From contig CM074127.1 in NCBI GenBank assembly GCA_037178625.1, positions 4,836,001 through 4,900,000 on the forward strand: a stretch of 64,000 nucleotides of DNA, read 5' to 3'. Of the stretch, positions 42,413 to 54,040 are shown in pieces. The notes under the pieces were generated by a model. The model was given only the letters and a program-made list of their open reading frames with translations, ran no database searches and was not told the origin of the DNA. The translations under genes and the position numbers were made by a program. Position 1 is the first letter of the stretch; every line of letters starts with the position of its first letter. The DNA is from Skeletonema tropicum (taxonomy: Eukaryota; Bacillariophyta; Thalassiosirophyceae; Thalassiosirales; Thalassiosiraceae).

Positions 42413-44673
42413 TCAGACGGAAGCTTTCTTAGACGGTCCTCCATCTTCATCAGCGTTATCTAAGCTTCTTTTGTTCCCAGCCATGCCACTATCCTGATGT
42501 TGCGAACTCGTTTGTTGCTGTGCAAGCAATTGCTGAAGTAAGTTGGCAGTGTTCTGGTTCTGGTTAAAATTTCCCACACCTAGATTGCCACCACCCAAGT
42601 TTAAGTTGCCTCCGATATTGTTCAGACCCCCTGCATTTCCCATTCCCCCAAGTGCACCAAGCCCATTTTGCTGCAATTGCATTCCTCCAAGAAGTTGTTG
42701 TTGCTGGGCCATAGCCATGAAGGGGTTTGAGCCGTCATTGTTCAACTGCTGCAAAAGGGGATTGCCTAGCTGTTGTGATAAGGGGTTGAAGTTTGCATTC
42801 TGACCAAAGTTTGCTGCTAGATATGAAATGAAAATGTGAGAGAATGGAAACTGCACAAGTATTCAAAAATCAAAATTTGACACCAAAGACTCACCGTTGC
42901 CTGCATTGTTTGTGTTGTTGTTATTCTGGAGATTCTGTAACAACGATTGAAGTTCGCCACCGCTGCCACCCCCTCCGGCACTATTATTATTCCCTATCCC
43001 TTGGAGGAGATTCCCAATATTAGCATTAGGATTGAACGATGGCTGCTGCAATAAGTTGTTATTGGGCAGGAGATTTCCAAAGTTTGCATTGGCCTGATTT
43101 GCACTTAAAGATCCTTGCGCAGCGCCTAAGCCTCCTCCTGATCCGCCACTTCCACCAGAAGCGTTCCTATTGCCAGATAAACTGCGCACGAGGTTGCTAA
43201 GCGAGCCCTGCAAATTAGCAGCAGTAGCAAGATTGTTGAGCGATCCCTGAAATCCAGACGGATTAGTTACTTTGTTCGTAATTCCCTGAGATCCCCAATC
43301 CATATTCCTCATTTCTGCCTTGGGAACTTGATTGGGCATACCAGCTTGAATCAAGTTTGCCAAGTTATCAATGCTTTGCATACTTTGGAAATCAAGAGAC
43401 ATGAGTCCATCGAAAGATCGCTGTTTCCCAAGCAAATTAGCTAAAGAGGCAGATGAAGCCATTTGCGATGAAGCCATCTGCGTTGACGCCAATTGGGCAA
43501 TCTGGTCACGGTTTAGCCCCGTTTGCATCATGAGGTTGTTGATGGAGGCACTATTCGCCAAGCCGATTCCACCCTGATTACCCGCACTAGCGTTTGCTAG
43601 ATAAGAACCTGCCTTGGAATTATCAAACATACCAGGTTGCCGAGTTTGCAACTGTGCTAGCAAGCCTCCAGCACCCGCAGCTTGAGCTGGTGCTTTGTTT
43701 GATTGAAGTAACGCACGACCTGCAGCAGCGGCAGAACGGTTCATGGAACTACCGATACCCGCTGCAGCCATTCCACCAGCATTTTTGCTCCTACTAGACG
43801 ACGAACTCTTCGATGACTTGCTTCGTGAAACACGTTCAAGGAACTTCTTCTCGAGCTCACTGAGCTCCAGCCTAGTCTGCTGGACCTGCTCTGGAGTTAA
43901 GTTGTTGACGTCAGCTCCTCTACGTCTAAACACTTGTTTTCCAATACAGTTACTCCCCACAAACTTCTTTGATATGCGCATGGGGTCGCAATTGAGAAGT
44001 TTGGACAGGAACGTACGCAACGTCGTCCCATCAGTAAGCGGTAGCAGCCCAGCCTTGAATTCTTGAATAAGACGATTCGCATACGCCTCTTCTTCGGGAG
44101 TCCATTTCCCTCTTCGGAGTGGTTGTTTCTTCTGTTCCTCCCCCAATGAATCAGAGAGGGACGAGGATTTCTCTGAAGTTCGTAGCGACATGACTTGATT
44201 GGGTGGGTTGTTCATGCCTGCCAACATTTGATTCAACGCAGCAGAATTACCCCCGAGGGCATTATTAATACTGGGAGGCAAGGAGGGCGCTGATTCCTCC
44301 CCACCATTTTTCTCTTCCTCCGAATTGTCCTCCTTGGTGACACTTGCGCCATTTGCCTCGGTATCCTCTTCCAATCTTGCAGCCTCGGGCTTCTCTGGGG
44401 CGGGAGGGGCTGCTACGCCATCAGCAGAAGCGGCTGACGCAGCCGCTTGCATGAGAAGAGATGGTAGGCTAAAAATCGCATAAGACGAACAAGTATATGA
44501 AGGAAAGCAAGAGGAAATATTGTTGGTCACAGGAGGAGACACTGATGTAATGGGAGTGAAAATTAATGGCAGCACCACAACGCTGGAAATAAATTCTTAT
44601 TATTCTCATGTGATGTGATTGTTTTAACAACATGACCCTGTCGGTCACATCATAAAAAAACTCACCCATTCAT
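42413..44673 (-). CDS. Asn/Gln-rich nuclear-type protein with SANT-like conserved domain
   Basis: Exons 44673-44666 (8 bases), 44468-42895 and 42816-42413. The tiny first exon joins in frame (MNG|LPSLLMQAAAS); the Met at 44452 is the alternative start. A conserved domain begins with RRGKWTPEEEAYANRLIQEF, then LLPLTDGTTLRTFLSKLLNC, DPMRISKKFVGSNCIGKQVF and a helix (LELSELEKKFLERVSRS). The WTPEEE start is Myb/SANT-like; the block as a whole is a stramenopile-type domain I know only as conserved. The rest is low-complexity Asn/Gln/Gly/Leu, as in transcriptional or RNA-granule proteins. The C-terminus (NKRSLDNADE, GPSKKASV) looks like a nuclear localisation signal. It converges on the glycosyltransferase gene with 99 bases between stops. 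Confidence 0.82.
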
Positions 44674-45616
44674 GACAAAACTGACTATTGTAGAGAAGGA
44701 ATAGATGCTGAAATGTGAGCAATTGTAGAGACGGAAGTATCGGTGACCTGTGTCTAGTTGAAGCTGCAGTGGTGATAATGGGCAGGTTGAAGTTGGGTGG
44801 GGCGATGCGTTCGTTTGTGTTTTTGTCATCATCTCGCTCGCGATGGTGAGCCGCCGTTTTGACCTTGAGGTTTGCTGGCGTTGAGAAACTGCAAGCTGAA
44901 GAAATATCCGCCCTGAATTTTGCCCCTTGGGTTATATGTACGAATTTTGGTTAGGCAGGAGAGAGGTTAGTTAGGTAGGAGTAAAAGGTAATTGATGAGG
45001 GGTAAACCATTTCGACTCCAGCCTGAGATTGGGGACTCGAGATTCAACTACATAAGTAACAAAACCTCAACCGCCCCCGCCAGCCCGCCGCCCAAGCAAG
45101 AAGGGGGTTAGTTGGGGAGAGGTCCAGACTTCGCTCGCGATCTCCAATTTGAATCTAAGTTGAGATACTTAGCAAGGTGAGGGGATCAATAATTGAGTGT
45201 ATGATCGAGCCTCTCCCTTTCTCTATCGATCGAGGGCTTTGTCACGCGCCTCTTTAAGTATCAACCAATGTATCAATGGATGTGTAGGGTGCACAATGCA
45301 GGAGGCAGCGCATGAGGGCAATGATAAATATCATATCCATTGAACAGAGACCAAAGCAGAAATTGCATCATCATAGGTAATCTGTTTCATCCGCCAACTT
45401 TAAATAAACAAATCTCTATTATTACTTGTGCAGAGAAACGGGAAACATATTGTCATCTATTTTTGCAGCGCTCCTACCTCCTACCCCAAAATAAAGATGA
45501 GAGAAGATGACGCCATAAAGAAAAATCAGCTTTCATTCTACAAATCCTACATCCCGTCCCCATGCCCCCCAACCACAATCTACCACAAACTCAATCTGCT
45601 CTAGTATGAACAGTAT
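44674..45616. other. Intergenic region, no gene seen
   Basis: This mixes promoter sequence of the SANT-like gene with unannotated sequence; only short frames occur. GGTTAGTTAGGTAGGAG-type repeats lie at about 44960-44985. A CGATCGAG patch lies near 45226. Confidence 0.4.
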
Positions 45617-45946
45617 TTAATCAGTCTTGATTCCTGGGTAGGTTCCTTCGTCCCTCTCCTCATCCCACTTATCAGTCCAGATGGAAGGACAGATCTTCAC
45701 AGCCAAATTCCTCATGTTCTTACATCCCTCTTCATCCTTTGTGCTCTTCAAACAGACAAGCCACTCATTGTACCTATTCCAACAATGGTTAGCTTGATTT
45801 TGGGCACCAGTGAAACGATTGTCACGAGGAGTGGTACGGGTGGCCTTGACCTCGTTAAGAAGTTCTTGCTGCTCGGCGGTAAGATCTCCGACGGGGGCAG
45901 TGAAGATTTTGTTGAGTTTGTACGCTTCAATATCAGGCTTAGTCAT
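45617..45946 (-). CDS. COX6B: Cytochrome c oxidase subunit 6B
   Basis: A single frame of 109 residues. The C-terminal half is a CHCH domain: HCWNRYNEWLVC gives the CX9C pair and GCKNMRNLAVKICPSIW the CX10C pair, the COX6B pattern. The usual ending is present as WTDKWDEERDEGTYPG. COX6B sits in the intermembrane space on the cytochrome c side of complex IV and stabilises the dimer; import uses the MIA40 disulphide relay, so no presequence is expected and none is seen. The N-terminal extension (about 45 residues, DLTAEQQELLNEVKA) is longer than in yeast Cox12. The start at ATG 45946 is the only Met upstream of the domain. Confidence 0.95.
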   Translation of the reverse strand: MTKPDIEAYKLNKIFTAPVGDLTAEQQELLNEVKATRTTPRDNRFTGAQNQANHCWNRYNEWLVCLKSTKDEEGCKNMRNLAVKICPSIWTDKWDEERDEGTYPGIKTD

Positions 45947-46749
45947 TTTTGCTGGCTAAATGTTTATTCTACACAGGCATAGAATGAAATGCAAAAGGAA
46001 AAAAAACATGGCGTTAGAAACGAGGAACAATAATTATTGATGAGAATTGAAACCAAGAGGGTTGCTTCTTAAGTATGCGCTTGCGCCCCGAGAACCGAAA
46101 TCAAGCCGATGTACAGCAGCGATAGAGCAGTATATGCAGCCAACTTCAGAGTTCTCTGGAGTTGAAAGATTCTCCTCAACCGGCGGTTATTTTTCGTATC
46201 ATAGAGACAAAGAGCCGATTACGATTAGATGTTCACCAAACCATCTCTTCATCTTCTTTCCAATCCAATAAAATTCCTAACGACCATATCATCACATTCG
46301 GCTCCTCCCAATTCTGATCTACCCGAGCCACCCAGCTATACCAGGGCCATTAACTCCATCCAACTGCCGACCATCATACACAACGCGTAGCCAATGAACC
46401 CAGCGACACTCTTCACTCGAAGAAGAGAAATGCTTGGATATTAAAATCTCTGACACAAAATAATGATATGCACCCCTCCAGCGGACATGTATTATGGCGT
46501 CTACTGTGGCGGAAGCCATGGTTATTACTCACCAAGCGATCACCGTAATAATTGATGATAATATCAGCCAATGAAAAAGTCTCAAATGGGTAAAAGAGAG
46601 AAAAGACTGAAACAAGTGAAGCAGGTGAAGACGTGAAAAAGTTGGAAGTTTTTCACTTCACGATAAAAGAATGTACTTCGGTACTCTCCTCCTTCTAAGC
46701 CACTTTTAGTTTAATGTGTGTAGAACATCTCTATATCGGCTTCAGCCAG
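45947..46749. other. Intergenic region, nothing found
   Basis: Short frames only on both strands. The part near 46660-46700 contains a small inverted motif (GTACTTCGGTAC). Confidence 0.4.
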
Positions 46750-47793
46750 TTATTTGGGTACAACGCTATTGTAATGTTCTCCAAGAGCATAATAATGTCG
46801 ATGAAATGAAAGCAGAATAGCCTTCTTTTTGCTCCAATCCTTTCCTTCACTATCCTCCCCATCAGGGTCGTGTTCTGCTCCCATCGTCAAGGGAGTACTT
46901 TCAGCTGAGAATACAACAATTGGAACCTTCAAAGCCTCACACAATGCACGTAATTCAAGTTGTCCACCCCACGTGGAAGTCGATCGAACATTCGCGACGT
47001 ACTGCTCATACGTTGCAGGATGATCCCCACTTTTATGAGCACCATGTCCTTCGCCAAATTCTGCAAAAGGTTCATACTCTGCACGGTTCTCACCCAATAA
47101 GACATCTGCACAAACGGAACGAATCTTTCCATATCCCTCTTGGCCAGTAACATCAGCAGCACTTATGCTCACTCCCAATCGAGAACACTGCACGCTTACA
47201 GCACGATATAAACAATTACCATCAGCTTCTACCTCTTCAACCTCCAAGTCACGTGGGTACAGTTGCAGCTTTTGCAACGCCTCCATCTCCATCTGACGAC
47301 GGGATGGGCCCGCCTTGGCATTTTCTTCTTTTATACGTTTCTCACGATCAATTTCCTTTTGACGTGCGGCATTCTTCTTCTTCAGTTTTTTGGCAAGGGC
47401 TTTTTCACGTTTGGCTGCTTGGATTTGTTCCTCAGTGAGTTGTTCTTTTTCTTCTTTCTTTGGCTGTTGTTGTTGTGTAGATGGGGTTGACTTATTATTC
47501 GGCTCCTCTTCTTTTATTTCGGCACCAGTATTGCTCTCTTCTTTATCTCCACCAGATTTCAACTGCTGCAGCTCCAATCTATGCCTCTCCTTTAGATCTC
47601 TCTCCAAACCCTCATACTTGAACTCAGCCTCCTTGACGGCACCTTTTCCCTTCTTGCCACGAGATTTTGCATTTTTGATAGCTCCACGTTTTTCACCCTC
47701 AAATGCTTTGAGTTCCTTCTTATGTCGGGCTGTTAGTTCTTCGAGCGTTTCTGATGCGCCGCTGCCCGCCGTGTCGCTTGATGGGTCGCTCAT
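46750..47793 (-). CDS. OTU-family deubiquitinase (OTUD6-like)
   Basis: A single frame of 347 residues. Residues about 15-175 are a charged coiled coil (ELTARHKKELKAFEGEKRGA, REKALAKKLKKKNAARQKEI), the arrangement found in OTUD6A/B. The OTU domain runs from about 180 to the end: LEVEEVEADGNCLYRAVSVQ with Asp191 and the nucleophile Cys194, then YEQYVANVRSTSTWGGQLEL, LRALCEALKVPIVVFS and the closing LSFHRHYYALGEHYNSV with the catalytic His340. All three parts of the cysteine-protease site are intact. The enzyme should remove ubiquitin chains; human OTUD6B is linked to translation and proteasome assembly. A poly-Gln/Lys stretch separates the halves. Confidence 0.93.
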   Translation of the reverse strand: MSDPSSDTAGSGASETLEELTARHKKELKAFEGEKRGAIKNAKSRGKKGKGAVKEAEFKYEGLERDLKERHRLELQQLKSGGDKEESNTGAEIKEEEPNNKSTPSTQQQQPKKEEKEQLTEEQIQAAKREKALAKKLKKKNAARQKEIDREKRIKEENAKAGPSRRQMEMEALQKLQLYPRDLEVEEVEADGNCLYRAVSVQCSRLGVSISAADVTGQEGYGKIRSVCADVLLGENRAEYEPFAEFGEGHGAHKSGDHPATYEQYVANVRSTSTWGGQLELRALCEALKVPIVVFSAESTPLTMGAEHDPDGEDSEGKDWSKKKAILLSFHRHYYALGEHYNSVVPK

Positions 47794-48111
47794 GGTTAAC
47801 GGAGAGGATGCTTTCCCAATATACTATGCTTGCTCGTCCGTTTCTAAAGTGCAACTTTGACTCTATAGTATTGCACTTGCTTGCACAAAACCAGACAGAA
47901 CCACAAAAGCAAAGATATGGTAGCGGCCATGGCTCATTACCTATCAATTCGATGCACATGACATTCCACATATGTTACTCTTTCTCCCTTTTGCGAGAGC
48001 TCGCCAATGAAAACATCGTGCCGACCTGCCTCCTCACAAAACCAAACGAGTCGAAGAGATATCTAGAACCCACTGGTTTTGATATACAACAAAAGTAATC
48101 AACAAAGATCA
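47794..48111. other. Shared promoter of the divergent OTU and ankyrin genes
   Basis: 318 bases lie between the two start codons. No gene is seen. Confidence 0.4.
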
Positions 48112-49722
48112 ATGTCAGGTATGGCCAGCAGCGGCCGCGGCTACGGCCAAAGAGGCTATCGGAGTGATCAATCCTACTTTACTGAAACATCCTCTGTTAC
48201 CAATCCACCCGAACTCTTGAGCGTTGTGGAAGGTGAAGACTACGACGATGCCGTCTCCTACATCTCGGAAACTTCCGCGTTGACGGGATGGACTACGGAA
48301 AATTCTGCTGCTGCACCCTCAGCCTCCGGTCCTTCTCGCCAGCATCGCACTATGATTTCGCCTCTCGGGGCAATCGCTGAATCAGGCAGTGAAGAGGCGG
48401 AAAGCAGGAGGATGAGCGCTCCCTATGGAGATGGAATGAGCGCTTCCTATGGAGATGGAATCAGCTCACTTGGTGAAAGTAAGGGAACCTCTTTCGCCGC
48501 ATCTGGCGTTGTCAAAGCGGGGCGTTCCTTGTCACCCAGAAGCAGCAAATTGCCTCACAGGCCAACCTTTGGAAGCGACGAATCGTCTCTTATTTCAAAT
48601 GCATCCAAGAAGCGAGCTCCAGTTCCTCAACTAAGGAATCCAGAAATGGACGATGCAGATGAAGATCAAATGTGGGAAGAAGAGTGTAACAGCGAAATCA
48701 ACCCTACGCCGTTGTATAAAGCCATTGTCTCCCGAGAGTGGAAGCACGTTACTGACTTGTTGGATGGGAAAGAGGAAGATCCCGTGTGGAGTCTTCCAGG
48801 ATTAACTGGAATTCATCAACTCATGCCAACTCTTGGAGTGAACAGGCAGGATGCTACCAAGATGAAGGAATATCTAAACAAACTACGTGCTCAGGCTCGC
48901 ACTTGGATTGTTCATCGTGCACGTGGATCTGGTGTTATGAAGTGGAGGATGTTGCCTATCCATGTAGCGCTTTCGTATCAGGCTCCGTTCGAGGTAGTGT
49001 TGCGTTTGTATAACTTGTATCCTGGTTCGGTACGCTGCCGAGATCATCGGGGGATGTTGCCAATGCACATTTGCTTCTACCGTGGTAGTGAAGATCGAGT
49101 GCTGGAACTATTCATGGAAGTTTTCCCCGACGCTCTTGATGTTGTGGACGACAAGGGAAGGAGAGCAATTGAATGCACTCCACAAGACGGGAGTGACAAT
49201 GAGAGGAGGACTAACATTATGAACTTGTTTCTGAAGTACATGATGGAGAAGCACGAGATGATACGCCTGCAAGAAAGAGTGAAAGAAATGCACAACCCAG
49301 TCGTTAAGCCAGTCGTCACGAACGAAGAACCTGCCACTCTTGACGCTGCTACTTTGGGAGCTACACCACGGTACTCGGTCGATGAAACGGAGAAAGAAGA
49401 AGCAGTCGCAGAGGAAAAGGTGAATACGTCGATGCTAAGTGCCTTCAAGCTAAGGAAGTCCAAGACTCCGAAGCAAGAACAAAAGAAAGTTAAGCTTCAA
49501 CCCGAGGTCGATCCTGATGAGGACAATAGCGTCGACAAGTATTCAATTGCAGATTCAGAAAACACTAGGATCAACGGTCATCGACTTAAACTATCTCCTA
49601 TTGACGAAGACGTATTAGATGAGAACATCGAAGTGTCAGAGAGTGAGTTGTTGGCGCTTGGCAAGAAGAAGAAAGGGATTCGAAAGATATTTGGCAAGAA
49701 AAGTGGGTTGTCTTCTATTTAA
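48112..49722 (+). CDS. Ankyrin-repeat-like protein
   Basis: 536 residues from ATG 48112. The N-terminal 180 residues are Ser/Gly-rich and disordered, with a 9-residue tandem (APYGDGMS, ASYGDGIS). The core at about residues 195-390 resembles degenerate ankyrin repeats: NPTPLYKAIVSREWKHVTDL, MKWRMLPIHVALSYQAPFEV, YPGSVRCRDHRGMLPMHICF, FPDALDVVDDKGRRAIECT. The C-terminal part is charged and Lys-rich, ending KKGIRKIFGKKSG. The pattern [N]PTPLY...WR[ML]LP[IL]H...YP/HP...GMLP[IM]H is shared with the genes at 51740 and 59254, so the three form a family within 13 kb. Ankyrin repeats bind proteins; the partner is unknown. Confidence 0.82.
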   Translation: MSGMASSGRGYGQRGYRSDQSYFTETSSVTNPPELLSVVEGEDYDDAVSYISETSALTGWTTENSAAAPSASGPSRQHRTMISPLGAIAESGSEEAESRRMSAPYGDGMSASYGDGISSLGESKGTSFAASGVVKAGRSLSPRSSKLPHRPTFGSDESSLISNASKKRAPVPQLRNPEMDDADEDQMWEEECNSEINPTPLYKAIVSREWKHVTDLLDGKEEDPVWSLPGLTGIHQLMPTLGVNRQDATKMKEYLNKLRAQARTWIVHRARGSGVMKWRMLPIHVALSYQAPFEVVLRLYNLYPGSVRCRDHRGMLPMHICFYRGSEDRVLELFMEVFPDALDVVDDKGRRAIECTPQDGSDNERRTNIMNLFLKYMMEKHEMIRLQERVKEMHNPVVKPVVTNEEPATLDAATLGATPRYSVDETEKEEAVAEEKVNTSMLSAFKLRKSKTPKQEQKKVKLQPEVDPDEDNSVDKYSIADSENTRINGHRLKLSPIDEDVLDENIEVSESELLALGKKKKGIRKIFGKKSGLSSI

Positions 49723-49797
49723 TTATATCCCATTTAGAATTGTAAGAAGTAAGATTAATTTTTGTGAGGTTGTTCAAGATGCAAGTATGAAATTATT

Positions 49798-51216
49798 TTA
49801 TAGTGTATAGATGGAACCAGCAGTGAGTAAGCTTTGCGCTAATAAATCTCCAGACAAACTGTTGTCATCTCCATCTGAAGCTCTCCATTTGCATAGACCA
49901 CGCACTAGAGATAGAAATGCCGAGAATACCGAGCAACCCATTAGAATGTAGTTGAACACATTCCAGCTGCCAATATCTATATAGATTTTAGAGGCCGCCG
50001 TGAAGAATGTGCCAACTGTAAGAAGCATGATGCCATCATTGAATCCAATCACTTTTGATTGTTCAGCTGGTGAATATATTTTGCCAACTTCAGCAGATGG
50101 ACCAACAAAACTAAAATTCCAGCCAATGCCAACGATTGTAATGCCCATCACGAACATTGTAACTGAATCATTGATTAGAAACATAGCCCCACCCACCGGA
50201 AATAGTAAGAATCCGACAGCCGTTGTTAACCAAGTCCCAAATCGATTGATGACCTGCCCAGAGAACAACCCCGGCAAGAACATTCCTAGCATGTGAGCTG
50301 TTAAAGCATATGTGTACAGGTCGACGCTATAACCTGAAGCAGTCATTGGGAGCTTGAATTGACCCATATACATTGCCATAATATTGTATGATAAGCATTG
50401 AAAGGTTGTCAGCAGTACCAAATCAGTTTCTTTGATGATTTGCAGAAGAGCTCGTTCTGTTGTTGCATTATTTATCATTTCACTCTCACCCGCAGCAGTC
50501 CGTTCTTGCCTTTCGACTAAACTCAGGTCGTCACTGCCAATTCGCACATCGATTGAATCTATTACAGGTTGCTTGAAATCAGCAAAGAATGCCAACGTTG
50601 CAAATATAGTATACATCAACGCGATTTGTAAGAAATTTCCTGCGTACAGAGCACCAGAGATCATAGACCTTGTTACCGTAGAAAGTAAAGGACCGATCAA
50701 TGCAGAAAAGACTCCACCTAACAGCACTAATGCAGTTGCTTTTGGCAAAAACTCGGGTGTCGAAAATTGGGACACTGAGAAACGAAGATTATTTGTTGAT
50801 GCATACATGAATGCTTGTGGGAGAGCCCCAGCCACTACCAAAACAACTTGTGGTGTCACATCATTCGCTGCTGCTAAACCTATAGCTGCCGTTAGCGATC
50901 CAATCATCTGAATGATCGCACCAACTATTCCAAAGAAAGCGCCAGCAATGAAAGTTGTCTTCTCCCCATAACGTGATATGATTGTTGGTATTACCACAGC
51001 GCATGGTGCACTTCCCAGCATAATGATACCTAGAGGAGCGGTTGATATCGACGCATAGCCAGCATCTATAAGCAAATTTTGAGTGGCAAGCAACTGGACA
51101 AAGGCAGCACCGAGGCCCATACCCCACATCCCTGCTAATAGGAGCACGTTCTTGAGCATGCTGCTACGGCTTCTAGTTGCTGTGACCATAGAGGAAGTCC
51201 ATGCTGTTGGTGTCAT
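49798..51216 (-). CDS. Major-facilitator-type membrane transporter
   Basis: 472 residues from ATG 51216; the open frame extends to 51261 only through a non-ATG codon, with a stop beyond, so 51216 is the start. About 12 hydrophobic segments are visible, among them MLKNVLLLAGMWGMGLGAAF, TAPLGIIMLGSAPCAVVIPT, TTFIAGAFFGIVGAIIQMIG, YTALTAHMLGMF-like, and VTMFVMGITIVGIGWNFSFV. A central charged loop (DSIDVRIGSDDLSLVERQER) divides two halves of six, the MFS layout. The loop after segment 2 (SRYGEKTTFIAG) fits the family G-x-x-x-[DE]-[RK] region loosely. Substrate unknown. The stop lies 75 bases from the stop of the convergent ankyrin gene. Confidence 0.85.
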   Translation of the reverse strand: MTPTAWTSSMVTATRSRSSMLKNVLLLAGMWGMGLGAAFVQLLATQNLLIDAGYASISTAPLGIIMLGSAPCAVVIPTIISRYGEKTTFIAGAFFGIVGAIIQMIGSLTAAIGLAAANDVTPQVVLVVAGALPQAFMYASTNNLRFSVSQFSTPEFLPKATALVLLGGVFSALIGPLLSTVTRSMISGALYAGNFLQIALMYTIFATLAFFADFKQPVIDSIDVRIGSDDLSLVERQERTAAGESEMINNATTERALLQIIKETDLVLLTTFQCLSYNIMAMYMGQFKLPMTASGYSVDLYTYALTAHMLGMFLPGLFSGQVINRFGTWLTTAVGFLLFPVGGAMFLINDSVTMFVMGITIVGIGWNFSFVGPSAEVGKIYSPAEQSKVIGFNDGIMLLTVGTFFTAASKIYIDIGSWNVFNYILMGCSVFSAFLSLVRGLCKWRASDGDDNSLSGDLLAQSLLTAGSIYTL

Positions 51217-51739
51217 CGTTGATGATGGGTATCCATGTATCGGATTAAATGGTACAACCACGAAGCTAACAGCGTGGTGTTGATCGAAGTTGATTATCTG
51301 TTAGCTGTGTTGTAATTGTTCTTTGATAGTAGCAGATATTATATCTTCGCATAAAAATACTAACACGAAGATGTTGAATTGATTACTTCAGCACTGAGAA
51401 ACAACCACATGCTACCATCACGACCATAATTGAACAAGCGGATGGAGTCATCTGCCATTCCATTAATTGCATGAGGTACACCACTACCCACTGCTTCTAC
51501 GATGCATAAATCTGCGTTGGGTTGCTGGGGTTTGGGCTGGTTTCGGGGCTGCTGTATCTTGTGCGGAAAGTCTCGAAAGCGTCACCCGATCTTCGACGAA
51601 GCAAGAGCAAAGCGCAAAGCGCGTTCGCATCTCTGCAATGAAACCTGCTGTCATCATCGACCTTCAAGGTTCGTGGTTCGTGGCAAATCCCTGGCAAGTT
51701 GTACAAAATGCAAGAACAAACCACACACATGAAGTCAAG
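51217..51739. other. Region upstream of the MFS gene and the broken ankyrin gene
   Basis: Overlapping short frames lie on both strands at 51467-51735, without family resemblance. Presumably the shared promoter of two divergent genes. Confidence 0.4.
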
Positions 51740-53936
51740 ATGAGCCCATCGTCCATAGACAAGCGAGCTGCAGGAAGTCGCCGACATGTTCGATTCCATT
51801 GTTGATCACCGTGTCATCGTCGAGGCAGCCACGCTCGACGATCTAGACAGAAAGCCCTCCGATGAGGTAGACCCGGCTGATGTTTCTGTATCCGTGGCTG
51901 ATACGGAACATGTCGATAATACCAATCCATATTTGATGCGATATGCTGATATATATGCTCATTCACAAGAGTTTTTTGATCCTGATGAAGCGATTAAAGC
52001 TGGTAGTACTAAGTTTATCAAGATCAGTAGATCGACGGATCAAGGAGACTTTAAGAAGGGTGAAGTCGTGATCTATCATGATAAAGAAACAAACATATCG
52101 CATGAGGCCACTATTATCGATGTTCATTATGATGAGAGTAACCAACCTCATTATGACTTGATGTTCAAGAGTAACAATAATGAAAACAGCGATGCTAAGG
52201 AGGATGATGTACGTTTGTCGGTGAAAGAGGGCATCAAGCAGGTCGAGGCTGTATCAGGAACAGGCACTCTTAACGAAACAAATGCAATAAAATGTGTCAA
52301 TTTCGATATCAATCCTACGCCACTATTTGTTGCAATGTACAATGGAGACTGGGGCGCTGCACAGAAACGTCTAGAGAGTCATCCTGAAGAAGCAAGCGCA
52401 TGGGTTGCTAGATACAACACTAATCGAGATGACAGTAAGGTATTCCGATGGAGACTTCTTCCCCTTCACTTGTGTGTGGCTTTGAGTGGAAGTGATGATG
52501 ATGATAATGATATCCATGACGAAGCTGCTCCACCTGATGTTCCCGATGACGAAAAAGACCAGGAGTTAGAACAAAAAGAGAATGAGGAACTAAACTCCTC
52601 CGCGCACACTTTTGATTGCTCTTCTCAAAGCTTATCCTCAAGGTACGCAATGTACCGACGATCAAAATTTAATTCCACTCCATTCTGCTATTCGTGGCAA
52701 CGCTTCACTAAATGTAGTTGAAGAGTTGTTACAAGTCGATCCTGCATCTGTTCATTACCAAGATTCCAGAGGAAGAAATGCACACGTATTGGCTAAGAAA
52801 GTATTCCGAAAACGCAGCAGCGACAGCAATGCAAGACAGATAAAGTATGAAAGATTGAAGGCTCTACTGCTCAAGGCTGGGAACCATCCCGACGCCAAGT
52901 TGAAGGAAGAGCAACTGCAGTATGAGACCAGAATGAAAGAGCTGGAGGAACAAAACTTGTCACTTCGACGGGACAATGCTCTCCTTCGTACACGATGCGA
53001 GCGTAATGAAGATCTATTGGAGAAGCTTAGTGCAGAAGTTGCAAGAGTATCCAGCAGAAATTGGATGATAATTCTTCAGCGGGTGTCGAGGCACACGACG
53101 AAGGTCGACGTTGATGTTCTCAAGGAATTTTCACGCATGGAAAGCATTCCACCACCTCCACCATCTTCGAAGCCACCACCCATGGACGATGAAATCGCTG
53201 AAAATTGGAAGGTTGCATTTGATGCAAAGAAATGTAAGGAGTATTTACTTTAATAAGAAAACTAGGGTTGTCACGTGGGTCAAGCCAAAGTGCTTGGAAG
53301 AGACTGATGAGGAACCAGATCACAGCGAAGACAACGGTGGAGACAAGGAAGAAGCTGTTGACGAAGCAAAGAAACCTGAAAACAAAGTCATTGGAGGTAG
53401 GGGTGCCTACGCAAAGCGGATTGAACGTCACATCCAAACAGCAATGAGCTATGAAAAGAGCGAAGATGTTCCTGCCACTCCGACTTCAGCGAAAACAGGA
53501 GCAACAGAGATGTCAACTCCAGAAACATGGGAAGAGAAACCTCTCGTTAGAACTGGAAAGCTTTGATGAGGTGGATGTGGCCAACAAACCTTTCATGGCT
53601 GACTTGAGTGATGCATCTGGAGAGATTGTGCAGGATATTTCTTCGTCTACCATCTTTCGCCTTAGTTCACATACTGATAAGGACAGCGTGCCATTTGATA
53701 TGGCCAACTCCACAGTCTCTTTTACAAACGCAGGGGCGTTCACCTATTCTGACATGGTCAAGGTTGGGAATGCTGAGAAGGAAGCTTCTGAGAATGCTCA
53801 AGATAAACCAAAACAAAACTGAAAGTGACATTCAAAGATGTTCCAATCAGTTCCAAAGAAGAAGAAGAAGCCAGTTAACCCAGCCGTCTCAGCTGAAATT
53901 GAACGACTGCGAAATAAGTTCTCAGGAGAGAGCTGA
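51740..53936 (+). pseudogene. Ankyrin plus WW-domain gene with several single-base frame breaks
   Basis: One protein is readable across successive frames. ATG 51740 gives SIDKRAAGSRRHVRF; skipping C51797 continues as IVDHRVIVEAATLDDLD, then the ankyrin start (NPTPLFVAMYNGDWGAAQKR, FRWRLLPLHLCVALS). Skipping A52608 continues with TLLIALLKAYPQGTQCTDDQ and LIPLHSAIRG, then a coiled coil. Skipping T53245 restores a WW domain (ENWKVAFDAKKCKEY-YFNKKTRVVTWVKP). Skipping A53549 continues with LESFDEVDVANKPF. The last part (KPVNPAVSAEIERLRNKF) again needs a shift near 53820. No splice sites explain these. The alternative start is ATG 51786. The four clear breaks are all +1. It is a decayed family member, or the sequence carries insertion errors here. 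Confidence 0.75.
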
Positions 53937-54040
53937 AAGGTCTCTTTTCAGATATGGAAAAATAGCGTTTGTGTGTACTATAATTTCCTTCATTTCTAAA
54001 GTATCAGTAACTCGTCGTGCCAATAAAATAGCATTTGTCA

